A DNA stretch of 64,000 nt from Diacronema lutheri (GCA_019448385.1 JAGTXO010000003.1:124001-188000); one strand, 5' to 3'; counted from the first letter of the stretch, positions 51,194 to 61,717 are shown. Notes: generated from the letters alone by a model not told the origin. Numbers and translations: made by a program.

Positions 51194-51950
51194 ATTTTCA
51201 GTGAAAATTTCACTAGTGTAAATTTTCACGTGAAAATTTCAGTGAAAGTGAAAATGTCTCCAGAAGAGCGGAAATTTTCACGTGAAAATTTTCAGTCCGG
51301 GACTGGCAGTCCGGGAGTGGCAGGCCCAGTTTGTCACTGAATGCCGGCGACGACCAAGTGGCCGCCTTGGCCGGAGCCAGGGTGCTCGTCAGCCGCCTGA
51401 CGAGGGAAGCCCTGCAGCTCCATGCCTGGCGGCAGTGAGGGTTAAGTCGGCCGATCGCCTTGCGCAGCCACGTAGAGGCGAGGGCACGGAACGGGAGGCC
51501 CTCCGCGTAGCAAAAGCGCGCCAGGTCCTCGTCGACTTGCGCCACCTCCGTTTGGCTGAGGTTGCGGTGCAGGTAGCTGTCCATGCCCCCCTTGCGCGGC
51601 GGCGGCGGCGGCCGCAGCAGGTGCACGGACTGCGAGGGTGCGAGCGATTTCGAGCTGGCTGTCGCGGCAGGGGTGGTGCAAGCGAAGGGAAAGGGCCGCG
51701 AGAGCGGCACCACGCGGAGCGCACCCACTGCCCCCTCCTGCGCGGCCTCCTCCACCGTGCGCGAGACGTCCTCCTGACGTTTGGCGCTCATTCTCGCGCG
51801 CAGCGGCATCGTTGCGATACACTCGTCGCGGTGCGGGTGGTCGTCGGCGCAACCCCAGCCGATGTGCTATTTTTCACCATTTTCAGTGAAAATTTCAGGT
51901 GAAAATTTTCAAGTGAAAACGTCAAAAAACATTTTCACTGAAAATCTCGA
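51170..51950 (-). mobile_element. hAT-type DNA transposon remnant
   Basis: Minus-strand open frame 51809-51213 includes QTEVAQVDEDLARFCYAEGL then PFRALASTWLRKAIGRLNP, the segment that hAT transposases have just after the BED finger (LARFxYxxGLPFxxxxxxxxxxMLxxLxP). The GC-rich core is bracketed by AT-rich palindromic repeats built from GTGAAAATTTTCAC at 51172-51295 and 51868-51945, which may be the remains of its ends. Only a small part of a transposase is present, and it is surely not autonomous. Confidence 0.5.
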
Positions 51951-51971
51951 ACCCTGATCGTGCGTTGCTCG

Positions 51972-52020
51972 ATTGTTTTGCATCCTACACCCTACACCCT
52001 ACACCCTTTTGAAAAGCGGC
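51972..52020. repeat. Single arm of the palindromic repeat element
   Basis: TTTTGCATCCTACACCCTAC continuing to CCCTTTTGAAAAGCGGCG equals one arm of the elements at 49567 and 50325. It contains the same 15 bases CCCTTTTGAAAAGCG as the HSP90 promoter region (2353-2367). Confidence 0.7.
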
Positions 52021-52438
52021 GCCGAAGGTGGGAGGAAGCCACCGTATGCGCGCGTTTGAACGTGCGCGGACGGCCGTTGGCTTCGCGCCCTTTCGCCCAC
52101 GGTTTGCGCGCCAACGGACCAGTCCTCCGCAGGCGCCGCGCATCGTCTCAGAGGCGGTCGGTGTGGTACGCCGCGCGCATCGTCAGCGCCGCGGCGTCGA
52201 GCTCGGCGGGCGAGGGCGCGTACGTGACGCCGCTCAGCACCTCGTTTGCGCCCGCCCTCGTCGCGCTCGCCGCCTCCGCAGTGCACGCAGGCGGCTTCGT
52301 GACGGCACGCGAGGCCACGCCGCGCGCTGCAGGTGCCTTCGCGCGCTGCATCGTCTGTCTGCCGGTCCGACGCGCTCTGCTCAGAACGAACGGACGGCAC
52401 GCCCGACGAGATCTCGTCGCGTGCACGCTCGCACAACA

Positions 52439-53400
52439 TGTACCCCCAAAACGTCTCCGAGCTGCTGCCCGACGAGATCTTCGGCGACGAGCTGCTCGTC
52501 GACCGGCACTACCGCGTGCGCATCCTGCGGCGCGTCGCCCGCCGCCGCGATGCGGCCGAGGCCAACTTTTGGCTCGACGGCGGGCCCGCCGACTCGGTCG
52601 TCGGCGCGTGCATGTGCGGCCGAATCTACGCGCTCAAGTGCATGGGCCGGCTCGTCCGCGGCGCCCGGATCCTCGCGCTGCTACGCAAGAACGTCGCGCT
52701 CGCCACGTGCCGCGCGCACCTCATGGGCCACATGCTCCAGCGCATCGTCGGCGACAGCGGCGTCGCGCGGCTGCTGCAGCTGGTTGCAGCTCGTTCGCGT
52801 GGATCACGACACGCTCAACGCCGAGCACCAGGCCTTGGAAGCACAGCATGACACCGGCCAAATCATGCGACGGCATGTGCGCGCGCGCCGACGCGCTCTC
52901 CAAGGACCTCGCACGGGCGCACGAGCACGCTCACAAGCTCGATGGCTATCTGGTGTGGTGCAGCGAGCGCCTCTGTGGGAGTGACTCTTTCAACGGAGCG
53001 CTCAAGAACCTGATCACGCGGTGCAGCATGAGATGTGCTGGCTCCACGCCGAGATGTCGTCGCTCGTTGCGAGTTCGCCCGAGGCTTACGCGAACGACAG
53101 CGAGGCCACCGACTTCGAGGACCACGGCGTGTGCGTCGAGTTCGATGTCTTCAACCGCGACGGGGTCGAGGGCGCGCCCGTGCCCGCAATCGCGCCCACG
53201 AAGGCAGAGCCGGGCATCGAGTCCGAGTGCATCGCGCCCGCACAGGCAGAGCCGGGCAGCGAGTCCGAAGCGTCGCGCCCGCGCCCGCGCACGCGCCCGC
53301 GCCGGCAGAGCCGCGCACCGAGCCCAAGTGAGCCAACATGCTGTCGAGGCGCTGGTTCCGGCCACCGGCGCATAGAGGCGCTGGCTGCGCAACACGGCCG
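52439..53400 (+). CDS. Unrecognised coding-like segment of the element
   Basis: Coding-like stretches on the plus strand: YPQNVSELLPDEIFGDELLV, ALLRKNVALATCRAHLMGHM, then ADALSKDLARAHEHAHKLDG (possible coiled coil) and SSLVASSPEAYANDSEATDF, ending in repeats of AEPGIESE/AEPGSESE. They are not all in one frame. No family recognised. The amino-acid mix, with real acidic and hydrophobic periodicity, differs from the Arg/Ala noise around it. Confidence 0.3.
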
Positions 53401-53814
53401 TGCGCAACACCCGCAGCTCGGCCAACGGCAAGTAGCGCGCCGGCGCAGCGCACGGTATGCCGCGGCTAGCTCCGTAGCGAAGGTGTCCGACTGGCCGCGC
53501 CCTCCACGGGGTGCACGCGCACTCGGCGCGGTCCGGTCAGTCGGAGGGCCTCAGCTTGCGCGATGCCAGTTGCGATCCCCCCCGGAATCCGCCATTCTAT
53601 TCTACTGGGCGTCAATCATCCAAGCCCTTCTGGTCGCCCGCATTCCGGGGTCGGACCCTCCGTCGGCCCGGCTCGGGCCCTCCGTCCGCCGCGCCCGCTC
53701 GACCCCGAATTCTACTCAAAATCGGCCGGTCGGAGGGGGGTCTCGGTCCTAGGCTCGTCCTAAGCCTCGCTCCGACCCCTCGAGCGCTCATTGCCTGGCT
53801 TTTAACCCTGGATT

Positions 53815-53832
53815 GTACGACCCGGGTCGTAC
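53815..53832. repeat. 18-bp perfect palindrome near the right element edge
   Basis: GTACGACCCGGGTCGTAC, 40 bp inside the right edge. Its half TACGACCC also occurs across the left edge (TATATACGACCC at 30415), so it may be a terminal recognition site. Confidence 0.6.
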
Positions 53833-53885
53833 TCTCAGCCTTACACTGGTCGGACCAGCCCGGACCGCGCCCTATATAGCTGGGG

Positions 53886-54051
53886 GGTGCCGGCGGTGCG
53901 TGGCGGCTAGGCGCGGGCGGGCCTCTGGGCCCGCACCGCCTCGCTGCCCGCTCGCTGGTGACCGGGATGCGCGGGGATCGACGACATTGGTGGCTACTCG
54001 ATTCCCCCGCAGCTGGTGTTGACCCCGCTGTCCTGACGTAAGCGCCGTTAG
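53886..54051 (+). mobile_element. 166-bp insert with 13-14 bp target duplication at the right element junction
   Basis: TATATAGCTGGGG lies at 53873-53885 and again at 54052-54064, bracketing about 166 bp. The insert ends GTAAGCGCCGTTAG, like the 88-bp insert at 50507. It has a hairpin (GCGGGCC...GGCCCGC near 53917-53935) and TACTCGATTCCC near 53996, which is distantly like an RNA polymerase III B box. It inserted after the large element, because it copied that element's TATATA. Confidence 0.6.
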
Positions 54052-54074
54052 TATATAGCTGGGGGAAGGGTCCA

Positions 54075-54108
<34 letters not shown>

Positions 54109-54859
54109 GCCGTGTAGGCGAGAGGTGGCGAGGCGGGTGGGTGGCAAAGAGGGGGGCCCGGGCGGGGCGTGCTATCTGTGCGTACGTACCCTGCGCGTGC
54201 AGGGAGGCGGTTGCGAGCGCGACCTGCGCAAAGAGGCGCTTTGCCCTCAGCTCGTCGAGCGGGCCCTCCTCGAGCACCTGCGTGAAGAGCTCGCCGCCAC
54301 GCATCAGCTCAATGAGCAGATAGCTGAGCAAAAGGGAAGAGGGGGGGGGGGGGGAGAGAGAGGGGCGCTTGGCCACGCCGGGCGAGCGAGCGCGGCGCGG
54401 CGCGCGCAAAAGCGGTCGCACAAGCCAGGGCACGCTTCTGCAGTGCGCGCTGGCGAGCTGGGGACCGGATGCCAGGCGTGCAAACCGCCGCCATCGACGG
54501 CATCCGCGGCGCCGGCGCGGCGCGCGCGGAGGCGTGCGCTGACGGCGTGTGCGGGCGCGCGCGCACGTGCACGGCGAGCTCTGCGCGGTAACGACCTCGG
54601 CGAGCCGGACGACGTGCGGGTGGTCGACGGCGCGCAGGATGCTCACCTCCGCCTCGAACGCGTCGACCGTCTCCTCCTCGGCGAACGCGTCGTTGTCGAC
54701 GGCCTTGGCGGCGAAGCGCGCGCCGGTGGCGCGGTGCGTCGCGACAACGACCGTCGAGAACCTCCCCTGCCCGAGCTCCGCGCCGAGCTCATACCGCTCG
54801 TCCATCGACGAGAGGCGCGCGTCACACAGCGCGAGAACGCGCGGCGGGACTTCCCCCAT
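54052..54859 (-). CDS. CaMK-like kinase, 5' half (gene split by the 23.5-kb insertion)
   Basis: N-terminal half of the gene whose remainder is at 30420-29269. Exons 54859-54573 and 54323-54190, then seven bases of the next exon (54058-54052, CTATATA) before the break. All splice sites are GT-AG. It encodes MGEVPPRVLALCDARL, glycine loop ELGQGRFSTVVVATH, FAAK (Lys52), then YLLIELMRGGELFTQVLEEG and VALATASLHAQ, ending exactly where HRDLK should follow. MGEV at the start could be myristoylated, but that is weak. The start at 54859 is 461 bp from the first in-frame Met of the OTU gene. The intron 54189-54059 holds a G-run (C on minus) of about 30. Confidence 0.88.
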
Positions 54860-55320
54860 GCTGCTGTGCAAAGTCCGGCGTGACGGGTCGGCGGTTCCGG
54901 GTCCGTGTCCTCTTGTTCTCTCTTCAACACGCGAGGGAGGGGTGCAGCCACTCACCAGGCGCACCCACCCCGAGCGGAGAGCGAGGACGAGCACGCGGCG
55001 CAGAGAGCGAGCCCACCGCCAGCTCGGCCTCGCGCACACACAGCAGCCTCTCAGCCCTCCTACCCGGTGGCCAATTGCCTGCTCCGCCCGTCGCGCGGGC
55101 GCCCGAGCCCGGCCGAGCCCGCGCGCGCGTCCCGTCGACCATTCCGCGCACGCGCGCACCCACGGCGTCCGCCGAGCCCGGCGGTGGCGGCGCACGCGGC
55201 GCCAAGCGCCGCGCTCCGCCGACCATCGATGCCGCCGGCCGCGCGTCCGCCGCTGCCGCCGGTGGCGGTGGCGCGCACACCGGCGCGCCCGCCGTTGCGC
55301 CGGCATCGCTGACGAACGAC

Positions 55321-58300
55321 ATGCTCATGAGCCGACCGTCGGCGGTGCGCGCCCGGCTTGGCAACGACCCGCTCGTATCGGTGCGATACACTGAGGCGTC
55401 GGGCGACTGCTTCTACGAGGCCGCCGTCTGCGCGCTCAAAGAGCTGGGGTGCGGCGCTCGCGCCGCGCGACCGTGCGCCCGTGCGCCACGTGGGTGCGGC
55501 GGCGTGTCGCCCCGCGCGGCCGCCTCCCTTCTGAGTGAGTCCTCGCTCGTTTGGAACAGGGCGCTTTCCTGTCTCCCGCCGCGTGGGTCCCACGCCTGTT
55601 CCATGTCCGCCCTCGCACGTGCTCACCGCGCGAGGCGAAGCCGCCGCACCCCCGAAACCCTGGGCCAAGCCTAGTGACCCGAAACCCTGGGCCAAGCCTA
55701 GTGACCCGGCCACGCTCTCCCGCGCCGCCCCACGGCGCGCCCTTCTCGCGCTCAGCCCATTCCCCCTTCCTCCCCTCCCCTCCCCTCCCCTCCCCTCCAT
55801 TGCAGTTACTTTTACGCCTCCGTTGAGGTGCTGCGCGAGGTGGTGGCCGAGGCGACCAACATTGAAACCTTTCAGGTCTACCGGCTGCTCTGGGCGCAGG
55901 CTGCGGAGGGCTTCCAGTTCATGCAGGGCGTGGGCACGCTCGAGGCATTGCGCGCGCGCATCCGCCTGCTTGGCCGCAAGGTGCGCCCGCCCGCCTGCCC
56001 GCCGGCCTGCGCGAATGCCGCGCGCCGCTCGTGGCGCGCGGCGCGCCTCGGCCCGCGCCGCGCGCGCACGCGGCGAGCACACGCGCGGCTGAGGCACGGC
56101 GCGCGGCGCCGTGTGCGCTGCACTCCGCCCGCTTACGCCGCGTTTCCATTTTTCCTCCCTCCCCCTACCCCCTACCCCTTCACCCTTCTCCCCTCCCCTC
56201 CCCTCCCCTCCCCTCCCCTCCCCTCCCCTCCTCTCCCCTCCCCTCCCCTCCCCTCCCCTCCCCTCCCCTCCCCTCCCCTCCCCTCCCCTCCCCTCCCCTC
56301 CCCTCCCCTCCCCTCCCCTCCCCTCCCCTCCCCTACCCTACCCTACCCTCCCCTCCCCTCCCCTACCCTACCCTACCCTACCCTACCCTACCCTACCCTA
56401 CCCTACCCTACCCTACCCTACCCTACCCTACCCTACCCTACCCTACCCTACCCTACCCTACCCTACCCTACCCTACCCTACCCTACCCTACCCTACCCTA
56501 CCCCTCCCCTACCCTACCCTTCCCCTTTCCCCTCCCGTCTTTTGCCGCTCGCGCCAGGTGGGCGGGCGCAATTGCGTGTGGGCGGACGGCTTTGCGATGG
56601 AGACGATCGCGACGCACTTCCGCCTCTGCCTGCTCGTCGTCGATGAGCGGATGCCCTCGTCGCAGCGCTTTTTGCGTATTATGCCCAAGAAGGTGAACAC
56701 ACGACACGACATGCCATGCCATGCCATGCCATGCCATGCCATGCCATGCCATGCTATGCGCCGCCGCGTGCGTGCGGGTGCACACGCAGAGGCGCACAGC
56801 CGCCGCTTGCCGCCGCCCGCTCATTGCGCCACGCCACGCTACCCTCTGCCCGCTTCCCCGCCCCGCCCTCCCTTTTGCTCCCCTCCCCTCCCCTCCCCTT
56901 TCCTCCCCTCCCCTGCGCAGGTGGAACCCACCTCGCCCTCAGCACCGGCTGCGCATGCCGCCGCCCGGGCCAACATTGTCGCCCTCGAGGAGACGGCCGC
57001 GCTCGCAGCCAAGGCGGCGAGCGCGCTCGCCGAGCGGACGGCCAATGGCGGCGGGCCCGTGCTGCTCGCAGGCGCTGACGCGACGCACGTGCGCGGCACG
57101 GCCGGCGCGCGGCAGCGGCGCGCGGCCGGGTCGCCGCAGCTCGCGACGGGCGGCGGTGGCGGTGGCGGTGGCGGCGCAGGCGGCGATGCGACGACGGGCG
57201 GCGGCGGCAGGGGCACGGCGGCGCAGAGCGCAGCTGCGAGTGGGAGCGGCGTGTCAAGTTGCGCGGGCTGGTCAGCGGAGTACGATTCGCTGGTCGCTGT
57301 GATGCTCCACGCCTCGTGCCGTGAGCACATGAACCTTGTGCTCTACGACGGCAGGGTCTGCCATGCCCTCGGTGAAAGGCTCTGCCCCTGCCCCCTGCCC
57401 CCCCCCCCCCCCCCCCCCCCCCCGCTGCCTTGCCTTTCGCAGCTGCCTTCCTGCTGCCCCTCCCCCCTCCCCCGCCCCCTCCCTGCCCTCTCCTTGCCCA
57501 GTCACACACTGGGACAGACAACGCGCTGCAACCGCCCGCTCCGGACCCGCCCTCTCACCCCCCTCCCTATCCCTTTCCCCCGCCCGCCATCGCAGACTCG
57601 CTCCCACCATCGCTGCTCGCCTTTTGGGGCCTCGCGCCTTCTGCGCCCAGGCCGCCAGCAGCAGACACCACCACCGCCGCCGCCGCCACCGCCACCACCG
57701 CGGCCGTCACCGTCGCCACGGCCAAGCGCGCGCGCTCGGACGACGGCACAGGGCACGGCGGTTCCGAGCCGACGTCCGGCCCGGCGTCGGACAAGGTGTC
57801 GGACAAGGCATCGGACGTGGCGGATGAAACGCCGACGGCCGGCGCGGCCGTCGAGACGTCAGCCATCTCTCGCGGCGCGGGCGGCAGCACGGGCGCAGAC
57901 GGCACGGACGGTGGTGTGCACGATGGTGTGCACGATGGTGTGCACGCGCACCACCCCGTTGGCGTGAGCGCTGCTGCGCCGATGGGCGGGCGGGGCGGAC
58001 GCGGCGCGCGCGGCGTCGGTGGCCGGTCTGGCAGCGACCGCCCCGTTGCGGCCGCTGCGCAGCAGCGCGCCGCCGCGCGCCAGGCGACGGCAAGGGCGCC
58101 TCGACCGAGCGCGCGGCCGGCGCGCTCGCGGCGCGGTGTGGCCGAGGCGGCGGAGGCGGGCGGGGCGAATGGCACCGACGACTGCGCGCAGCGTACGCGC
58201 TCCATCCGTGCCTTCTTGTCCCGTGCTTTCCGTGTGCTCCTCCTCCGCCCTGCCCCGCCCCGCCCCGCCCTGCCCTGCCCCGCCCCGCCCCGCGCGTCCG

Positions 58301-58344
58301 CCGCTGTGCACGCTGCGACCGCGCGCTGTGCCGGCGCGCGCTGA
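55321..58344 (+). CDS. OTU-family cysteine protease (deubiquitinase)
   Basis: Likely ubiquitin-removing OTU protease. Exons 55321(or earlier)-55448, 55806-55980, 56558-56692, 56921-57370 and 57596-58344, GT-AG and in phase. Seen: EASGDCFYEAAVCALKELG with the Asp-x-x-Cys of the catalytic site, then YFYASVEVLREVV, then GGRNCVWADGFAMETIATHF and LCLLVVDE (the W-G/A-D and central strand of OTU), and later REHMNLVLYDGRVCHAL with the probable catalytic His. Between them is an Ala/Gly-rich linker. The C-terminal 250 residues are low complexity with GGVHDGVHDGVHAHH repeats. The start is uncertain: the frame stays open upstream to about 54880 but without ATG, so a further exon is possible. Introns carry (CCCTC)n, (CCCTA)n and (ATGCC)n arrays. 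Confidence 0.75.
56185..56520. repeat. (CCCTC)n and (CCCTA)n microsatellites in OTU intron
   Basis: A CCCTC pentamer array from about 56188 to 56335, then CCCTA pentamers to about 56505, with a short return to CCCTC near 56350. This is a pentamer, not the telomeric CCCTAAA. It lies entirely in the intron 55981-56557. Confidence 0.95.
56710..56757. repeat. (ATGCC)n microsatellite in OTU intron
   Basis: Nine to ten copies of ATGCC just inside the intron that begins at 56693. Confidence 0.95.
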
Positions 58345-58619
58345 CGCGCACGTCGCCCCCGCCGGCCCGCCGGCCGCCACATGCGCCGCCGCGTGCCGCG
58401 TAGCCGACGCGCTGCCAAGCTAGCATGGATTCGATTTTGCCGTTCCAACTTGGCCATCAAAGTCGAATCGACCACGGAAGTAAGAAGGTGCCCGAAACGG
58501 CGAAAGATTGTTCCTGCCTGTTCGCTGATGCGACACGTCGCTGTAGGAATCGAAGGGAAAATAGAAAATTCAAAATCATCCTTCCCCATTATTGACTGCT
58601 GGGGAGGGGACTGCGGGGA
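58345..58619. promoter_or_regulatory. Upstream region of the PPCDC gene, AT-richer
   Basis: 275 bp, clearly less GC-rich than its surroundings (GGAAAATAGAAAATTCAAAA at 58556-58575). No gene seen. The AT-rich stretch lies about 45 bp before the start codon at 58620 and probably includes the promoter. Confidence 0.35.
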
Positions 58620-61447
58620 ATGGACGCGTCCGTGCGAGCGCGACTGCAGCGCCGGGCGCTCGGCAGCGGCGCGGGCGGCGGCGGTCCGCGCGTGTGCCTT
58701 TGCGCGTGCGGGTCGGTTGCTGCGGTCAAGGTGCCCGCACTCGCCGCCGCGCTCCTCGCCGCCGGCTGCGGCGTCGATGTCGTGCTGACGGCGGCCGCTC
58801 GCCACTTCGTTGAGAACGTCGAGTGCGCGCGCGCGCGCGTCGTTGGGCGCACGCCGACCAGCGGGCGACGCGCAGCAGCGCACGCACGCGCCGCGCGCCT
58901 TGCCCGGGCACGCCACCCGCGCGCCGCGCCATTCGCTCACGGTTGCCAGCCCCCCCCCCCCCCCCCCCCTCCCCTTCCGCCCGCTGCGGCGCGTGGGGAC
59001 CGCACGGTCGATCGCACGTCGCGCCGCGCGCCTGCTTCGTCGCGCTGTGTGGCGCCGCGTCTCCGTGCGCGCGTGCGCCGCTCCCCGTGCGCAGGTACGG
59101 CGGGCGGAGGGGCGGCGCGGTGCTGCGCGCGCTGCAGGAGGTGCACGCCGAGCGCATCGACGTGTGGCTCGACGAGGACGAGTGGCGCGGGTACGCGTCG
59201 GTCGGGGTGGACGCCGTGCTGCACGTCGAGCTCGCCGCCTCGTGCGACGCGCTGCTCTTCGCGCCGCTCGACGCGAACACGCTCGCAAAGGCCGCGCTCG
59301 GCCTCGCGGACAACCTCGCGACATGCGTGCTGCGCGCGTGGCCCTACGACCTGCTGCCCGACGACGTGGACGGCGCGCGCGCGCTCAAGCCGGTCGTCGC
59401 TGCGCCCGCGATGAACACCGTCATGTGGCGCCAGCGCATCACGCGCGAGCACGTCGACACGCTCTGCTCGCGCGGCGCCGCCATCGTGCCGCCGGTTGCC
59501 AAGAAGCTTGCATGCGGGGCGACGGGGCACGGCGCGATGGCTGCCCCGGAGGACATCGTTACGGCCGTGCTCACCGCGCTCGCCGAGCGCGGCACGCGCG
59601 TGTGCGCGGATGTCGGCGCGAGCGCCATTGGTGGCGGCGGTGACGGCGGCGGCGACGACGGCGACGACGGCGGCGGCGACGGCGGCGCGCACGGCGCGCG
59701 CGCACGTGGCGGCGGGCGCTCCGCTCGTGGCTCGGGCGGCGCGCGCGCCGGCGCCGGCGCGCGCGGTGCCGACGGTGCGTCCGCGGCGGAGAGCGACAGC
59801 GCGGACGCCACCGAGCCCATCGCATCGGGAACGCACGCGCTGCTGCTCGCGCGCGCGTGCGCGGCGTACCCCACGCCGCCTCGACGCACGCGCTCGCGCG
59901 CTGGCGCCTCGGTGCCGCGCGGCGGCCCTGGCAGCGGCGACGCGATGGCGGGCGCGAGCGAAGACGGCGACGGTGAGTTCGCGCCGGTCGCGGCTGGCCT
60001 GCGCGCCTGCCGCACCACCGCCGCCGCGGCCACCGCCGCTGCGCCCGCCGCCGGTCGGGGCGCGGCGCACGTGGGCGACGGCGGCACGGGCGACGGCGGC
60101 GGTGGTGGCGGCGTTGGCGGCGGCTCGCCTCCGAGCCGCAAGCGCGGCCGCGTGGGCGAGACGGTGGTGGCCGACGCCGTCGCGCTGCTCGCCATGCGCA
60201 ACGCGTTGCCGCCGCGCTCGCCGCGGCCGTCGCGCGGACGGTCGCCGCCGCCCACACCGCCCACGCCGCCCACGCCGCGCGCGCCGACCGTTTCATCGGC
60301 GTGTGCGTCCGCAGCCATCGGCGTCACGACGCGGCTCGTCAACGACGCGTGGGCGAGCACGGGCCTGAGTCTGCCGCCCGGACTGCTCGTGCCGCCGCTC
60401 CGCCAGCCCGCGCCGGGCTGCGCCTGCCCGTCGTACGCGCAGCAGATCGTCGACGCCTTCGAGCGCGCCGTCATGATCGACGGGCGCGCGTACGCGCCGC
60501 TGCGCGAGTGGACAGCACTGCGCAAGCGCGCGGTGGGCAAGCTGAGCAAGGAAGAGGCGAGCCAGTCAAAGCCGCAGCTGCTCTACCGTTGCCAGCAGTA
60601 CATCTACCTGTGCCACGCCTTTGGCGCCACGCCCTTCTGCGCGTCGCGCCTTGCCCAGCTGGCGACCGGCCCGACGCAAATGGCTCGACACGCGCACGCC
60701 CTCGGCGCGGCGGTCAAGCGCGCGCACGAGTCGTGGTTCGACGCGGCGGTGCGCGCATTCAACGAGCGGCGCGAGCTCGGCATCGATGGCGGCAGCGGCG
60801 GCGGCACGCCTCGGCCGCCGAGCGCGCCACAGTCGCCGCGGCTGTGCCCGGCCGCTGCGCCGCCGCTCGTCGTGGCGGGCGCGGGCGCGGGCACGGGCGT
60901 GGGCGTGGGCGCGTGGCGAAGCGTTGATTGCGGTGCGAGCGGCGGGTCGGAGCAGCATGGCGGTGGGTGCGCCGTGCCCTCGCCGCGCTGGGGTGCCGCA
61001 CGCCACCGCCAGCAAGCGCCGCCGCCTCTCTACGCCACCGCCTCGCTCCAGCCCGACGCGCCATGCGCCCTGCCGCCGCCGACCCTCCTCTGGGGCGCGC
61101 GCGTGCCGCGCGGCGCCGGCATGGCGGCGGGCACCGTGCCGCTTGCCTTACGCACATGCACGGTCATCCCGTGGTGCGGCATGGGCGGCGGCGGCGGCGG
61201 CGGCTACGCGGGCAGCTGCTGCGGCAGTTACGACGGTGGCCGCACGCCGCCCGCCTTGGCCGTCGGCTTTGGAGCGCACCGCGCCCCCGCCGCTCGCGCC
61301 GATTGCGCCGACGGCGCCGACGGTGCCGACGGCGTCAACGGCGCGCGCGGCGTCTCCGCCCGAGGCGGCGCCAGCGGCTCGATGCTGGGCGCCGCCATCG
61401 GGGCGGCCAGGCCCGCGACGTTGCCTCGGCCGCCCGCGCCGACGTGA
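58620..61447 (+). CDS. Phosphopantothenoylcysteine decarboxylase (HAL3/PPCDC-like) with long C-terminal extension
   Basis: Flavoprotein that decarboxylates 4'-phosphopantothenoylcysteine in coenzyme A synthesis. Exons 58620-58822 and 59095-61447, GT-AG, 851 aa. The HFCD domain fills about the first 235 residues: CLCACGSVAAVKVPALAAAL (FMN phosphate site), TAAARHFV, WLDEDEW, HVELAASCDALLFAPLDANT, LADNLATCVLRAW, the family's PAMNTVMW and KKLACGATGHGAMA with the active-site Cys. PPCDC normally stops here (about 200 aa). The frame continues 600 codons: disordered Gly/Ala, then a conserved-looking helical block (CPSYAQQIVDAFERAVMIDG, EWTALRKRAVGKLSKEEA, LLYRCQQYIYLCHAFGATPF) that I do not recognise. 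A fused second function or a missed gene boundary is possible. Confidence 0.88.
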
Positions 61448-61717
61448 GGGGAAGGTAATGTTGCTGTGGTTGCGACAGAGCGCTGTGCCGCAAGAACGGC
61501 AAGTTTGTCCGGGCAGCTCTGGTCAGGAATCGGCATCCCGGGTTTGGCTGGACGGGTCGCGTCTTTTGCAATTCTCACTGGCACGATGTTTACGACGAGA
61601 CTGGGGGGCATGCAACTCCGCGCACGCCACGCGCCGCGGCGCGCTGGCGGCGCGCGGCGCAGGCTCGGACGGGGCGCGGGCGCGCGTCGCGCGCCGCGCT
61701 ACGGGCTGTCGGCCCGG

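Larger units (their letters stand above)
30421..53872. mobile_element. Large composite mobile element (about 23.45 kb) carrying a Fanzor-like nuclease; class unresolved
   Basis: DNA inserted into a kinase exon with a 6-bp TATATA duplication. Parts from left: Fanzor-like nuclease, coding segments with Ulp1-like protease modules and a PD-(D/E)XK-like domain (all minus), a LINE fragment, a USP-type deubiquitinase and a Pif1 helicase (minus), a small membrane protein (plus), palindromic repeats, a hAT remnant and an unknown plus-strand reading frame. The edges are CGACCCTTACGG on the left and CGGACCGCGCCC on the right; no clear terminal inverted repeat is seen. A 6-bp duplication would suit Polinton-like elements, but no polymerase, integrase, packaging ATPase or capsid was recognised. 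Recent by its identical flanks and undecayed host exons, yet several (roughly five) of its frames look interrupted. I treat it as a possibly virus-like fossil. Confidence 0.75.

Noticed and set aside
30421-53872. Large element as a Helitron or as a proven Polinton
   Set aside because: Helitron: no Rep/HUH domain, and the TATATA duplication does not fit. Polinton: the 6-bp duplication fits, but no polymerase B, integrase, ATPase or capsid was recognised and no clear terminal inverted repeats are seen. Class left open.
54030-54051. GTAAGCGCCGTTAG as the right end of the large element, paired with CGTAAGGGTCG at the left
   Set aside because: The same terminal motif closes the unrelated 88-bp insert at 50507, and the 14-bp duplication around 53886-54051 shows it belongs to a separate small insertion. 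The similarity at the left edge is short and probably chance.
53886-54051. A functional tRNA gene
   Set aside because: TACTCGATTCCC is only distantly like a B box, the A-box candidate is about 90 bp away, and no cloverleaf can be drawn.
54549-55394. A plus-strand gene overlapping the kinase start and OTU upstream region
   Set aside because: The sequence is Arg-rich and antisense to the kinase N-lobe exon; no domain is visible.
56335-56505. Telomeric repeat
   Set aside because: The unit is the pentamer CCCTA, not CCCTAAA or CCCTAA, and it lies in an intron next to CCCTC pentamers.
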